A DNA stretch of 64,000 nt, taken from NCBI GenBank assembly GCA_035651635.1, contig DASRFK010000313.1, forward strand, positions 1 to 64,000, in the 5' to 3' direction. A model generated the notes under the pieces. It saw nothing but the letters and a program-made list of their open reading frames with translations. It searched no databases and was not told the DNA's origin. Below are positions 27,397 through 37,297 of this stretch, one piece after another. The translations under genes and the position numbers were made by a program. How positions within the stretch are numbered: the stretch's first letter is position 1; every line of letters begins with the position of its first letter. Source of the stretch: JANXQE01 sp035651635 (GTDB taxonomy: Bacteria > Verrucomicrobiota > Verrucomicrobiia > Limisphaerales > UBA8199).

Positions 27397-27425
27397 TTTT
27401 CATTTCATACAATCGAAAATGAAAA
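27397..27425. promoter_or_regulatory. Perfect 9-bp inverted repeat, candidate RpiR operator
   Basis: TTTTCATTT at 27,397-27,405 is matched exactly by AAATGAAAA at 27,417-27,425 with an 11-bp spacer. It lies 64 bp before the start of the first gene of the long operon. The arms contain the TGAAA/TTTCA half-site seen in several RpiR-family operators, and an RpiR gene is in the operon. The link to that regulator is inference. Confidence 0.5.
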
Positions 27426-27448
27426 CTGTTTCAAGCCGGGTGTTTGTG

Positions 27449-29147
27449 TTAAGGCGTCGCGCCGGCCGGGAAATTGAGTTGCCACTGGAGCACTTCGGGA
27501 GTCCGGCGTCCGTCAAAGCTGATCGATAACAAATTGCCGGCCCGTTCGTGGCGGACGGGAACGGCGTCCCCTCCTTTAACGCTGGCTTGCGCTTTCGACA
27601 GACTCGTCTTTTCAGGGACATAGACGAAGAGCGTGTACGCTTCGCCGGGCATGGTTTCTGAGGAACCCCTCAGCGTGCCGGTTGAATTGTCCCAAGCCAA
27701 ATCCTCGATCGAGTAAACGCCAGTGATATGTCGAGAGGTTCCGATCAACTGCGGGTGGTTGAGCAACCGGTGCACCAACACTACCCGGGTATCGTGGCCT
27801 TCAATCTCCACCGATATCCGGTCCTGAAACACGCCCAGGAGCTTTTGGTTCCAGAAGTCGAACGCGATAAAACTCGAAGCGGGGCTTAGCCCAAGCTTAT
27901 CAGAGAATGAGACACTCTTCGTCACGCTGGCGCTTCGCCAGTTAGGCAGTGCCACGACGTCGTAGACGCCCGATTTGTCGTTCACCTTCAAGTCGAGAAT
28001 CTCGGGGTAGTTGTGAATGTAATCGTCCGCTCCGATGTGCTTGAAGGTATCCCACTCCAGGTCGGTGCCGCGGCTGAACAAGTCAACGGGCATGATCGGC
28101 ATGGTTGGCAGAGTCCGCTGCAGCAACGGCAGCCTGTCGGGGGGCAGTTCGGGCATCACTCCCGCCAGAGGATAGGCCACCCCACTCAGAGCCACTAGGC
28201 TCACTTGAGTCCGCGCCTCGGCCGTGGTCACCCCCAGGCCAATCATTGGCTCCTCCCGGGTCCGGGCGGTTTCGATGACTTCCGCCGGCCGCTTCTTCTT
28301 TGCCTGATCCACCGAGAGGCGCTCCCCCAATTCCATGCCTTCGCCCGGCATAGCATACACCAGGATCCGATTCAGGAAGGCGTTGGCGTTGATGGAACTG
28401 AACAGGGAGTACATGCCATGCCAATTGTGCATCGCCGCCGGTGATCGTGACAAAGGCCTCTCGGCTCTCTTGTCCTTGAAGCGAGAGGGTCTGTTCCTCA
28501 GGGTCGACGACCAACCCGTCGATCTTCACAAGGAGCTTCCCTCGCACGGGCCGATCCAACACATCAGAGATTTTGAGGTTGAGCTTCGGCCTGGCGCCGA
28601 TCGGCGCCGTCATGTCGCGGGCGACGATTTCCACAGGGTCAATCCCGATGATTTTTGCCTTGCGGATTGCTTTCATCAGCTTGTCGAATGAGCCGCGGGT
28701 CCCATCGGTGCGAAGGAAATAGCCGAGCTGGTTGAGCGGCACAACGATCTTCCCCGATTCCGCCGGCAGCGGGTTCGCGTAGAAGTCATAAAGGATAAAC
28801 TTGCCTCCCTCGGCTGGGAGTTCCAGACGCGCATCTTTGGCCACCGCCACCGAGCGGAACAAGGTTCGGTTCTTGTCATAGCTGGCGCTCAGGTCTCCGG
28901 TGACGACCACCGTGCCGTCGTCGGGATCGGCAGGCCCCGTGCGTTCGTCGCCGACTTTCTTGCGTAAACCATCGAATACAAACACCCAGGGCAAACCGTT
29001 CTTGAAGAGGATTTCCTTGAACTCGCGCTGGCCAATAAAGTGTTGGCAGGCGGCCACCGACGCCCCCGGCGACCACACTTGCGCCACGGCATACTCCTTG
29101 CCGTCACCTTGTACGCATGCGCCACAGTCAGAATAGGGCGAACCCAC
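27449..29147 (-). pseudogene. Frameshifted and 5'-truncated carbohydrate-related gene
   Basis: Two reading frames join to one protein of about 560 residues. The first (from GTG 29,147) runs through GSPYSDCGACVQGDGKEY to AFVTITGGDAQ; the second picks up at NWHGMYSLFSSINANAF and continues to the stop at 27,449. The frame changes near 28,430-28,440, by one base. The first part has no signal peptide, no ATG and no catalytic domain and reads like the middle of a longer secreted glycosidase, so the 5' end also appears lost. It sits 9 bp after the GH42-like gene. A sequencing error could explain the shift but not the missing N-terminus. Confidence 0.65.
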
Positions 29148-29156
29148 TGTTGCTTT

Positions 29157-30800
29157 TCAATCATGCCGGTAGAGTTTGATCCGCTGGATGGCAGGTTTTC
29201 CGGGAGGGATCTGGAGATGCCAGCCGCCGCCGTTTTCGTCGCCATTGAGGCGACGTCCGGAAATCAGGGTCGGGGGTTTCGCGCGAGATGGCCCGCTGGA
29301 GGACAGGTTGCTCGGTCCGTGGGTGACGTGATCATACCAGAGTTCGTCAATGGAAAGGATGCGGGTGTGACGCGGCCCGGCTGATCGGGCGCCAAAGTGG
29401 ATGGAGATTCCCGAACCGGCGACCAGGAATTCGTCGGGGCCAACGTTGATCACCAAGCCATAAGCCGGGTTGGCTGCCTTATCTTTTTCGTATTGGATTT
29501 CAAGGCCGTAGCCGGCTAATTCAAGGTTGGTTTTGGTTTCGCTTTCGAGTTGCAGCAGGCCGATCATTTTGCCCGGCCCGCCTTGGGCGGTAATGGTAGG
29601 GACCAGACTGTTGAGAGCGGCGTAGGCGTTGTTGAGCAAGCCGTCCTCGGGAAAAGAATCGATGGCGAAAGGACAAAAACCGAGAGCGGCATGCTGGCCG
29701 ATGGCATAAAAGGCTTTTCCCGCAGAACTCGAGGAATCGGGGTTGGACTCGGGGATGAAAAGAGGGTTACCGGAACGGGTGCAGCTGGCACAGACACCTT
29801 TGAAGTCCGATACGTAGATGTCCGGAGAGAAGAAGTCGATTGCGGGAGCGGCGGCGCGCCAAATGTCAATCACTCTTGAGACGGGACCGCCGCTGGGGTA
29901 CTCCCCGGCGGGCTGGCCAGGGGATTGAACGAGCCACGCATTGACATACATGGGCAGAGGATATTCGGCTTTGCCCGCGGCACTTACCTCCCCGATGTAG
30001 CGGGCCATGTGCCACGCCATGAAGGCTTCGTCAGCGCCCCGGCCAAAGACTTCCTCCCAGGTGCCAGATGGCTTGCTGCCGGCATCGACCCATACCTGTT
30101 TAAACTCGGGAATCAGTTGGCTGGCATGCGACACGAAATAGCGGCATAGAGCGTCGGGGACCGGCTGCTTGAAGGCTGCCTCCGCCGCAGGCGAGAAATC
30201 CCGCGCCTGTCCCAGTGTGCCCACTTCGTTTTCGATCTGCATCATGATCACGGTGTGTTTCGTGACATCCATTTTGTGGATGTGTTGCATCAATGCGGTA
30301 AACGCGCGCTGGTCGGACTTTTGATTCTCGTCGCTGAGAGGAGAAAGGATTTCGACGCGCGAACCGTCTCTGGCCTGGACACGCGGGAACCGGTTCACAT
30401 CTTTCTTGACCCATGCCGGCGCATAGCTGGAAACGCCGTTTTTCCAACTGCCGAACCAGAGGAACACCAGCTTGAGTTCGTTCTTGCGCGCACCCTCGAT
30501 GAGGCCGTCCACCAGCGTGAAATCGTAGTGCCCTTCCTCGGGTTCCAGGAGTTCCCACGATACAGTTGCCAGGACTGTGTTCAAATTCAGGCGTCCGAGC
30601 CGGGGCCAAATCGGTTCCATGTAATCCAGGCTCGAGGCGCTGGAATTGTGGAGTTCACCGCCAATAACGATGAACGGCTTTCCGTCCACGATCAGGCGAG
30701 TCCATGCGCCCTGGCGGTCAAGGTGAGGGATCGGCGATTGCGCGGGAGCCTGGGCACAAGCCAAAGCGGCGATCATAATGAACAGGCTGGCAATTCTCAT
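29157..30800 (-). CDS. Secreted GH42-like beta-galactosidase with DUF5597 end
   Basis: A 547-aa protein with a signal peptide (MRIASLFIMIAALACAQAPAQS). The TIM barrel opens with WTRLIVDGKPFIVIGGELHNSSAS and carries MMQIENEVGTLG, whose Glu is the likely acid/base, and LFIPESNPDSS with a possible nucleophile Glu, as in GH35/GH42-like enzymes. The C-terminal 150 residues resemble DUF5597. Expected to release galactose or a related pyranose from side chains outside the cytoplasm. Immediately downstream is the broken gene at 27,449-29,147. Confidence 0.82.
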   Translation of the reverse strand: MRIASLFIMIAALACAQAPAQSPIPHLDRQGAWTRLIVDGKPFIVIGGELHNSSASSLDYMEPIWPRLGRLNLNTVLATVSWELLEPEEGHYDFTLVDGLIEGARKNELKLVFLWFGSWKNGVSSYAPAWVKKDVNRFPRVQARDGSRVEILSPLSDENQKSDQRAFTALMQHIHKMDVTKHTVIMMQIENEVGTLGQARDFSPAAEAAFKQPVPDALCRYFVSHASQLIPEFKQVWVDAGSKPSGTWEEVFGRGADEAFMAWHMARYIGEVSAAGKAEYPLPMYVNAWLVQSPGQPAGEYPSGGPVSRVIDIWRAAAPAIDFFSPDIYVSDFKGVCASCTRSGNPLFIPESNPDSSSSAGKAFYAIGQHAALGFCPFAIDSFPEDGLLNNAYAALNSLVPTITAQGGPGKMIGLLQLESETKTNLELAGYGLEIQYEKDKAANPAYGLVINVGPDEFLVAGSGISIHFGARSAGPRHTRILSIDELWYDHVTHGPSNLSSSGPSRAKPPTLISGRRLNGDENGGGWHLQIPPGKPAIQRIKLYRHD

Positions 30801-31069
30801 GCCGCGGAGACTAAATCTGCCGGACTGGATGTCAATTGCCCCAAGCAGGTTATAAGCAGCATAGTTCCCTCATGTCTGGGTCTGCGCTCTTGCCCGGCGT
30901 GTGATGGAACGTCCTGCAGCTGTTGACATAAGACAAAAAGTCGATGAACTCTCTGGTTTTAAGCCAAACTTAAACATGGACACCCGTTTGTTCCGGCCAA
31001 GTTCCTCCGTCGAGTACGTCTTCTTTGATCTGGGGTGCGGCTTTCCCAGGTGAAAATAACGGGCCCCAA

Positions 31070-32360
31070 ATGACTCAAAGCGCGCTTTCTATTCCCGGAA
31101 AGATTGAAGAACGGGAATCCTCGCTCCCGCACTTGGCCCTCGGTTTGATTATTGTCTTCGCCTTGGGCAAGCTCCTGTTGCATCTTCTCACAACCGCCTT
31201 TACTCCATACGGGATCCATCGCGACGAGTTTCTTTATCTTGCAATGGGCCAACACCTCCACTTCTGGCGTATGGATTTTCCACCGGCGATTGCTGTTCTC
31301 GCCAATGCCGCCCGTTTTCTATTTGGCGACACACTATTTCAGCATCGGCTTCTTTGCTTTGGGAGTGGTCGCGGCTTTCCTGTTAACTCCTCAACGAGAG
31401 GTCTTAGCCACACGCTGGCCGTACCTCGCCGCGCTCGTCGCCTTGGCGGTTGGCAGCGCCAGCCTGGTAGGCCAACTGCGGCTCGACTGGCCTGTCATGA
31501 TCCACATGGGAGACCTGCGGTCCCAGCAACTGATTCGGGTTACCTATGCCGATTTCCTGCTCGGGCAAATTGGAATGCTCGGACCAATTCTTGTCCTTGC
31601 GTTGGCCGGCTTGGGTACATTGCTTTGGGGAAATTCTCTGCGTGCCTTTCGAACGCTGGGCTGGATTTGCGTTGCCGCGTTCCTCCAATTGCTCCTGCTC
31701 CACGGGAAACCGTATTACCTGGGCCCGATTTACCCGGTGCTTTTTGCGGCGGGTGCCGCCGCTCTAGGAAACAACACGCGGAGATGGGTTCGCATTCCGA
31801 CGATGATTTTGCTCATATTGATTATCGTAGGCGGGCTGATTGGGCTGCCGATGGGATTACCCATTCTGCCGCCGGCACAAATGGCTCGGTACGCGGCTGC
31901 CCTCGGCAGCAAATCGGCGGTTACCACCAATCGCAAGGAAGTGCTTTCTTTGCCTCAGGATTACGCGGACATGCTCGGCTGGGAAGAGCAAGTGGCCTCC
32001 GTGGCTCGGGCGTATGAGTCACTTTCGTCTGGCCAGCGCGCCCAAGCGGCGCTGCTTGCTCGCAACTATGGCGAAGCGGGCGCTCTGGAGTTCTTCGGCC
32101 CTCGCCACGGTTTGCCCTCAACCATTTTGTTGCCAGATAACTTTCTGCTTTGGCCTGCACCCACGAATCGCACTTGCGAAGTAGTCGTGGGTATCGGCAT
32201 CTCAGAGCGAGATTTAGCAGCCTTTTTCAAGTCAGTTCGGCTCGTGACGCGCTTCGACAATCCTTGGATGGTTCCGGAAGAAAAACAGGTCGTCATTTGC
32301 ATCGCCGAATACCCGGTTCGAGACGTGCGCGAAGCCTGGCACGAACGCAAATGGCGGTAA
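31070..32360 (+). pseudogene. PMT/ArnT-type glycosyltransferase pseudogene with internal deletion
   Basis: The frame from ATG 31,070 gives a normal family start: hydrophobic helix, then TPYGIHRDEFLYLAMGQHL and MDFPPAIAVLANAARFLFGD. At about 31,335 the match stops and continues in another frame as FSIGFFALGVVAAFLLTPQR and on through several membrane helices to LLLLHGKPYYLGPIYPVLF and a soluble end. In intact relatives well over a hundred residues separate these two blocks, so both a deletion and a frameshift have occurred. The original would have moved a sugar from a polyprenyl phosphate. The 30,801-31,069 gap holds nothing I can name. Confidence 0.7.
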
Positions 32361-32642
32361 CTGCGGCCAAATGCAACCTTCGCTGAAACCCAATCCCCGT
32401 GAACCCGTCCTTCTTGCCCAGGCCCTTCTCACAGTGGCATTGATGGTGCCTGGCCACTAACGGCGTGAGCTTCTCCTGCCACCTGCCGTTGACAGACCTG
32501 CAGGCTACGGCAAGCTCCTCCAGCTTTACGGCGTCCACAAAGCCACGTTGGGGGCGAGGAAGAAAGGTCTATCCGTGCTTCCACGCCAACAACAAAACGG
32601 CGCAATCGCACTCGTGCTGATGGGGGTGGGAATACGAATAGC

Positions 32643-32800
32643 CGCACCATTGAAATCATCATCGGGAACACGGGCGAAATCCAAATTGACGCCGTGGGAT
32701 TCAAAGGACCTGACTGCGAACAAGCCACCAAATTCCTGGAAGAGGCTTTAGGGGTTGTGGCGGAAACAAAGAAGCCGAATATCACCAGCACGGCAACAGG
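32643..32800 (+). pseudogene. DUF2997-family relic lacking a start codon
   Basis: The DNA encodes RTIEIIIGNTGEIQIDAVGF followed by KGPDCEQATKFLEEALGVVAE, a close fit to DUF2997 proteins of about 60-80 aa. No ATG, GTG or TTG stands in frame before the conserved block, and after TKKPN the frame runs on in unrelated sequence to 32,939. DUF2997 genes usually neighbour a DUF1257 gene and an AAA ATPase gene, and neither is present. I take it as a remnant. The rest of 32,361-32,984 holds no feature I can support. Confidence 0.55.
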
Positions 32801-32984
32801 ATGGGCCAGCAGAGCGTTTGGGGATAGACCATGCTGGAGCTCGGCCTTCGAGTCAGGCCGAGCTGTCGTTGCTTCGCATTCTCGTCCCTCCAGGCGCGTT
32901 GCAAAACCTCGCCTTGAGGCTATTCTGAAGAGTCAATGAACACCCCTCTTCGCCGCTGCTTGCCAGACGTAACTGGATCATAAT

Positions 32985-34109
32985 ATGGGTGCCAGTTCAG
33001 AATGGCGTATTGATCTTCTGAAACTTTGCGGGCCCGGGATGTTGGCCGGAGTCACGTTGGGAACCTGGCTGCGGCTTTTGCGGGATCGGGGCCCTTCCAT
33101 GGAGATGAGGTACGCTCCACGGGCTCTGTCAATTTCCATGCAGGCCTTCTATAACAGCTTCTGGGCGGGACTGGAGACACGGCAATTCGACCACAAGGTC
33201 GAGTCGATTTCTATTCTTCCGCCGCTCTTTATTTTGGGTCACTGGCGAAGCGGCACAACCTGGTTACACGAAATACTCGCCCGTGATGAACGCTTCGGCT
33301 ATCCCAACAGCTACCAGGTTTCCTTCCCGCACACATTCCTGACGACGGAGAAGTTCAGTGCTCCGATGATGGCCCCGTTCCTGCCTCGTCGCCGGCCCAT
33401 GGATGGCATGGAAATGAAGTTCTCTAGCCCGCAGGAGGACGAATTCGCAATTTGTGCCGGCACGCTACAGTCGCCTTGCCTGGCTTGGGTATTCCCAAAT
33501 CAGAAATATGAATTCAGCAAATACCTCACTCTGGAAACTCTGTCGGAGGAGCAACTGACGAAGTGGCGGGACTCTTTTCTCTGGTTCCTCAAAAAAGTCC
33601 AATTTCGGGTGAACCGGCCTCTGGTGCTCAAATCTCCTCCGCACACCGCCCGGATTCGGCACCTCCTTGAGTGGTTTCCCGATGCGAAGTTCATCCACAT
33701 TCATAGAGATCCATATCGAGTAATCCAATCAAGCCTTCACACTTTCCGAATCCTCCACGGATGGCACACCTTGCAGCGTTACTCGTTCGGGGATCTGGAG
33801 GAGCGGACTTTAAGGCAATACAAGGAAATGCACCGCGCTTTCTTCGAGCAAAAAGCCAGTATTCCGGACGGGCGTTTTCACGAAATCCCGTTTGAGTCAT
33901 TGGAAAAGGATCCAATTGGTGAGATTGGTCGCCTGTACTCAGCCTTGAACCTTCCCGACTTCGGGGAGTTCGAACCCTCGCTTCGGCGTTATCTGAACTC
34001 CCTCGCCGATTACAAAAAGAATCCCTTTCCAGAGCTGCCGCGGGAGTTAAAACTTGAGATCCGCAAAGAATGCCACGAGTGCTTTGACCGGTGGGGTTAT
34101 TTGGTATAG
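32985..34109 (+). CDS. Sulfotransferase family protein
   Basis: A 374-aa protein with both PAPS-binding elements of the Sulfotransfer family: the 5'-phosphosulfate loop LGHWRSGTTWLH (about 84-95) and the 3'-phosphate region AKFIHIHRDPYRVIQSS (about 233-249). The helix between them (YPNSYQVSFPHTFLTT) is typical of bacterial glycan or lipid sulfotransferases. It transfers sulfate from PAPS to an unknown acceptor. No PAPS synthesis genes are near. Expressed alone on the + strand between a relic and a convergent gene. Confidence 0.85.
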   Translation: MGASSEWRIDLLKLCGPGMLAGVTLGTWLRLLRDRGPSMEMRYAPRALSISMQAFYNSFWAGLETRQFDHKVESISILPPLFILGHWRSGTTWLHEILARDERFGYPNSYQVSFPHTFLTTEKFSAPMMAPFLPRRRPMDGMEMKFSSPQEDEFAICAGTLQSPCLAWVFPNQKYEFSKYLTLETLSEEQLTKWRDSFLWFLKKVQFRVNRPLVLKSPPHTARIRHLLEWFPDAKFIHIHRDPYRVIQSSLHTFRILHGWHTLQRYSFGDLEERTLRQYKEMHRAFFEQKASIPDGRFHEIPFESLEKDPIGEIGRLYSALNLPDFGEFEPSLRRYLNSLADYKKNPFPELPRELKLEIRKECHECFDRWGYLV

Positions 34110-34275
34110 ATGGCGAGCACAACGATTTTCCAAGGATACTGGCAAAGGTTGACCGTCAAAAAGAACTAAACCCCAGCAGCCCGTCGCTCTCCTGAAACAG
34201 GAACTGGTGCCTGGGCCAGAGCCGCTTGTTTGCAGTGGGAGCAACAGAACCTGTAGCCAAGCGGGTAAAAGAACG

Positions 34276-34782
34276 TCAATAATCCACGCTGAGGATCGTC
34301 AGTCCTTGCTCGCCCGCCGGGGATTTAAAACGCACCGTGTCGCCGGCTCGGCAGTTCATTAGGGCTTGTGCCAGGGGCGATATCGAACTGATTCGTCCCT
34401 GGCCAGGCTCGGCTTCATCAGGGCCAACTATTTGGTAAGCTTCTTCCTCTCCTTGCTGATCACGGATGCGAACGATTGCACCGAAACCGACTTTCCCAGG
34501 ATCAGCAGGTGGTTCGGCAACAATCATTGAGTCCAACACCTGCTGTATCCTCAAAACGGCCGCGTCAATCCGTCGAATCTTGGCTGTGGCCTCATTGTCT
34601 CCAGAGTTGCTCCCATTCGCCAGAGCCCGCTTCTCGTCGAGCAGAGCGTTTGCCTGTTCTCTCAAACGGTTGGCACCTTCTTTAGTGATGTAACGCTTCA
34701 CCCCAGGCGGAACTTGAGATCGTAGCGGTGCGATTTCCTCACCACTCGCCTCATCGGACTCACGGGTAAAGGCTTTACTCAC
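34276..34782 (-). CDS. GreA/GreB-type transcription elongation factor
   Basis: A 168-aa protein starting MSKAFTRESDEA, the usual GreB-like opening. An N-terminal coiled coil (ITKEGANRLREQANALLDEKRAL to VLRIQQVLDSM) should reach into the RNA polymerase secondary channel, and the C-terminal FKBP-like domain has AIVRIRDQQGEEEAYQIVGPDE and ISPLAQALMNCRAGDTVRF. The acidic tip is replaced by NGSNSGDNE, somewhat unlike classical GreB, so cleavage-stimulating activity is likely but not certain. Monocistronic. Confidence 0.85.
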   Translation of the reverse strand: MSKAFTRESDEASGEEIAPLRSQVPPGVKRYITKEGANRLREQANALLDEKRALANGSNSGDNEATAKIRRIDAAVLRIQQVLDSMIVAEPPADPGKVGFGAIVRIRDQQGEEEAYQIVGPDEAEPGQGRISSISPLAQALMNCRAGDTVRFKSPAGEQGLTILSVDY

Positions 34783-35163
34783 AATAAAAGATACTCCGTC
34801 TCAAAGCGCAATCAACGGCCTCGGACGAAAGGATGCCATCCACCAGAAAACGACAACTACGTTTTACGGACTTGCACTTTGCTTGGGATTTGCGACCCGG
34901 AAAACAACCCCAAAAAGAAACGAAGACACATGAACTTCACAGCCACGGCTGGCGGACTTAAACCGACAGAGATCCTCAGCCACGTCCAATTTCACCGCAT
35001 CTCGGACGCGCTTTTGCGCCAGCTCATTCGAATCCGCCCTTTTGACGTTCCGGACCTATGCAACGGCAAACGCAGCAGAAACGGCGGTTTGTGTTTTTCC
35101 AGCCTCAGAACGGAAAAAGGGGTACAGAAAGGGTACAGACACTTTTGGGATCTTGTGTAAGTA

Positions 35164-35239
35164 TGGTGGGCCCAGAGGGATTTGAACCCCCGACCAAGCG
35201 ATTATGAGTCGCCTGCTCTAACCGCTGAGCTATGGGCCC
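35164..35239 (-). tRNA. tRNA-Ile (CAT anticodon, lysidine-type)
   Basis: A 76-nt cloverleaf with encoded CCA. The acceptor stem is GGGCCCA/TGGGCCC with discriminator A. The anticodon loop reads CTCATAA. The D-arm to variable region closely follows the minor tRNA-Ile2 of other bacteria (AGAGCAGGCGACTCATAATC), whose C34 is changed to lysidine, rather than initiator or elongator tRNA-Met. The 34,783-35,163 stretch beside it holds no gene I can support. Confidence 0.9.
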
Positions 35240-35326
35240 AAGGAGCACGTGCGCGCGCCGACTCACGGAAAATATGAATTGGCTGGGCGCAGGGCAAGCG
35301 ATTGCACGCGGTGAGCGGCATGACCG

Positions 35327-36889
35327 TTACTTGTTCGAAGAGGCAGTTGTCGGGGCGTATTTGAGGAGCTTGTTGGCCCAGGTGATAAAGTATTTCATGT
35401 TGGATCGGTCTTCATGGCCGCCGTCGTGTTGGCGCCAGGCCAGTTCTCCGTCGAGCAATCCAGTATTCACCGGTGGCATCTTAGCCGTGCGGTAGTCTTC
35501 TTTCTCGCCAATGTCACTCGCTCCGAGTAGCCGGAACACCGGGCCGGCGGCAACGGTAGCCATGTAACTGCCTTGTTGATCGAGCCAATTGGCATCACCG
35601 CGCGCCGGGACGCCGTAGCTAATGAAAGTAAACCGCGGCGCGCACAAGGCGATCAGCATATGCGCGTCCACGGGCAAGTCGCCGGCGTTCTTGCTGCCGA
35701 AGGAGGCTTCGGCCGCACCGTATTTGAGGAAATTGCCGGCCATCCAATGGTATTCGCCCGAGCCGGTCAGGTTCTCGAGGGCTTCGCCGAAGTTGCGACG
35801 GTGCAGCTTGGCGCCCCCTTCACCCGAGGACCCAACCAGCACGATGGCAAAACGCGGTTCAAACGCCATGGTGACCAGCGCCGCTTTGCCATAACGAGAG
35901 ACTCCTTCGATACCCACTTTCTTTGCGTCAACTGCGGGATCGGTTTCCAGATAATCCAGGCCACGTGCGGCCCCCCAGGCCCACGCGCGCAGTGCGCCCC
36001 AATCGTCCGGCTTGCGCGCCTGACCGCGATTGACCAGGCCGATGATGCCCTTGGTCAGGCCGGCGCCATTGTCCGCCTGGATGCTTCCTGGCACGATGGT
36101 GGCGTAGCCCCATCCAGCAGACAGCAGTTGTTCGGTCGAGGGGGGATCCTTATACGGACCGCCGAACTCGGGAAAACGGTTTGTCGGCATGGGAGAGTCG
36201 GGTGCCCGTGGCATTCCGTCACCGCCGAATCCGCCAAACATCATAAGAACCGGGACACGGTCCTTGGCCTGGGCCGGGGTCACCAAAGTCATGCGGATGT
36301 CCACGCTGATGGCCGGACAATCGGAGTTGTCGACATGTCCGACGAGGCGTTTACCGTTAGCCGGCAACTTGCCGACGAGACCATCGGTAATATTCGAGAC
36401 TACGCTCCACGTCACTTTGGGGACGTTCTTTGGTACACGCCCGATCACCTCGCGTTCGAAGTCCTCGACAATCTCGGGGCGACGCAGTTTCCACCACGTC
36501 TCAGCTGTGGTGACCTTCTGTCCGTTTTTGAGAGTGAGGGCGTCGGGTAAATCAGGGAAAGGGTTGGCCTTGGCGGGATCGTAATTGGCTGAGTTGGTGG
36601 CACCCGGCTGGCCGCTGGGTCCCGGGCGCAGCCGGGTGATGCCCAACTGCTGCATCATATTTTGGTGATCCTGTTGAGCTGTCCAATTCAGGGGTTCGCC
36701 ATCTTTGGCTGTTTCCTTGGACGCTTGGGCCGGCAGCTCGCCAGGCGAACAAAGAAACCCGAGCAGACAGCCGGCCAAACCCTGACCAACGGTCAAGCGC
36801 GCGAGCTTAGCCCTTAATCCCGCAAGCTGGCAGCGAATTCGAGACAGGAGGGAGGTTTGGCCATACGCCCGGAGGCTTTGTTTTGGCAT
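35327..36889 (-). CDS. Secreted CE15-type glucuronoyl/acyl esterase
   Basis: A 520-aa protein with a long N-terminal signal (hydrophobic core VGQGLAGCLLGFLCS, cleavage near LPAQA). The alpha/beta-hydrolase nucleophile elbow is GIEGVSRYGKAALVT, matching the G-C/V-S-R-x-G-K motif of CE15, and the catalytic His is plausible in WRQHDGGHEDRSN. CE15 enzymes cut ester bonds between glucuronate of xylan and lignin alcohols. Located apart from the sugar operon and adjacent to tRNA-Ile. Substrate inferred from family. Confidence 0.85.
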   Translation of the reverse strand: MPKQSLRAYGQTSLLSRIRCQLAGLRAKLARLTVGQGLAGCLLGFLCSPGELPAQASKETAKDGEPLNWTAQQDHQNMMQQLGITRLRPGPSGQPGATNSANYDPAKANPFPDLPDALTLKNGQKVTTAETWWKLRRPEIVEDFEREVIGRVPKNVPKVTWSVVSNITDGLVGKLPANGKRLVGHVDNSDCPAISVDIRMTLVTPAQAKDRVPVLMMFGGFGGDGMPRAPDSPMPTNRFPEFGGPYKDPPSTEQLLSAGWGYATIVPGSIQADNGAGLTKGIIGLVNRGQARKPDDWGALRAWAWGAARGLDYLETDPAVDAKKVGIEGVSRYGKAALVTMAFEPRFAIVLVGSSGEGGAKLHRRNFGEALENLTGSGEYHWMAGNFLKYGAAEASFGSKNAGDLPVDAHMLIALCAPRFTFISYGVPARGDANWLDQQGSYMATVAAGPVFRLLGASDIGEKEDYRTAKMPPVNTGLLDGELAWRQHDGGHEDRSNMKYFITWANKLLKYAPTTASSNK

Positions 36890-36943
36890 ACTGCAAAAAC
36901 GTGCGTGTGTTTGAATCGGCGATCAAGGAGATAAACGATCTGC

Positions 36944-36978
36944 GATTTGTGATTTAAGATTTGGGATTTGCGATTTGT
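36944..36978. repeat. Heptad tandem repeat, five GATTTNN units
   Basis: Five contiguous 7-bp units beginning GATTT, with endings GT, AA, GG, GC and GT. It lies in the 36,890-37,297 gap, which otherwise holds nothing I can identify. Related heptads on CGGA or CCGAA cores occur at 45,823, 47,943, 48,195 and 59,492. Confidence 0.75.
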
Positions 36979-37297
36979 GGCTTTCAGAGAGGCCGCCACG
37001 AGAAATGAGGCACGCGGGAGGAGAAATGTGGAATGCGGAGTATACTGAATGGTTAGCGCCCGGCGGAACTGGGCCCTCCGAATCTGTTTGGCTTCATTTC
37101 GGGCGCACTGCCACGCGAACGCGGGGTTCCCTTCAGGAACACTGTGTTCGCGTGGCAGCACGCCTCAGCGGGCGGGCAGCACAATAGATCCAGAATCTGC
37201 GCCGCAGTTTTGGCCGAAGTTCGACGCTGGTTCAGCTTGGTCGGCCGGCTAGAGTCACGCGCAGCAGAACGGCGCTGCGGGCATTTTGTTTTCTGAT

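Noticed and set aside
32361..32984. Several short ORFs on both strands around the DUF2997 relic
   Set aside because: They overlap each other, have no signals or motifs, and only the DUF2997 block shows real conservation.
34879..35160. 93-codon ORF ending beside tRNA-Ile, with a GGGTACAGA duplication
   Set aside because: Looked like a possible integration scar at the tRNA, but I found no recombinase motif and no tRNA-end direct repeat.
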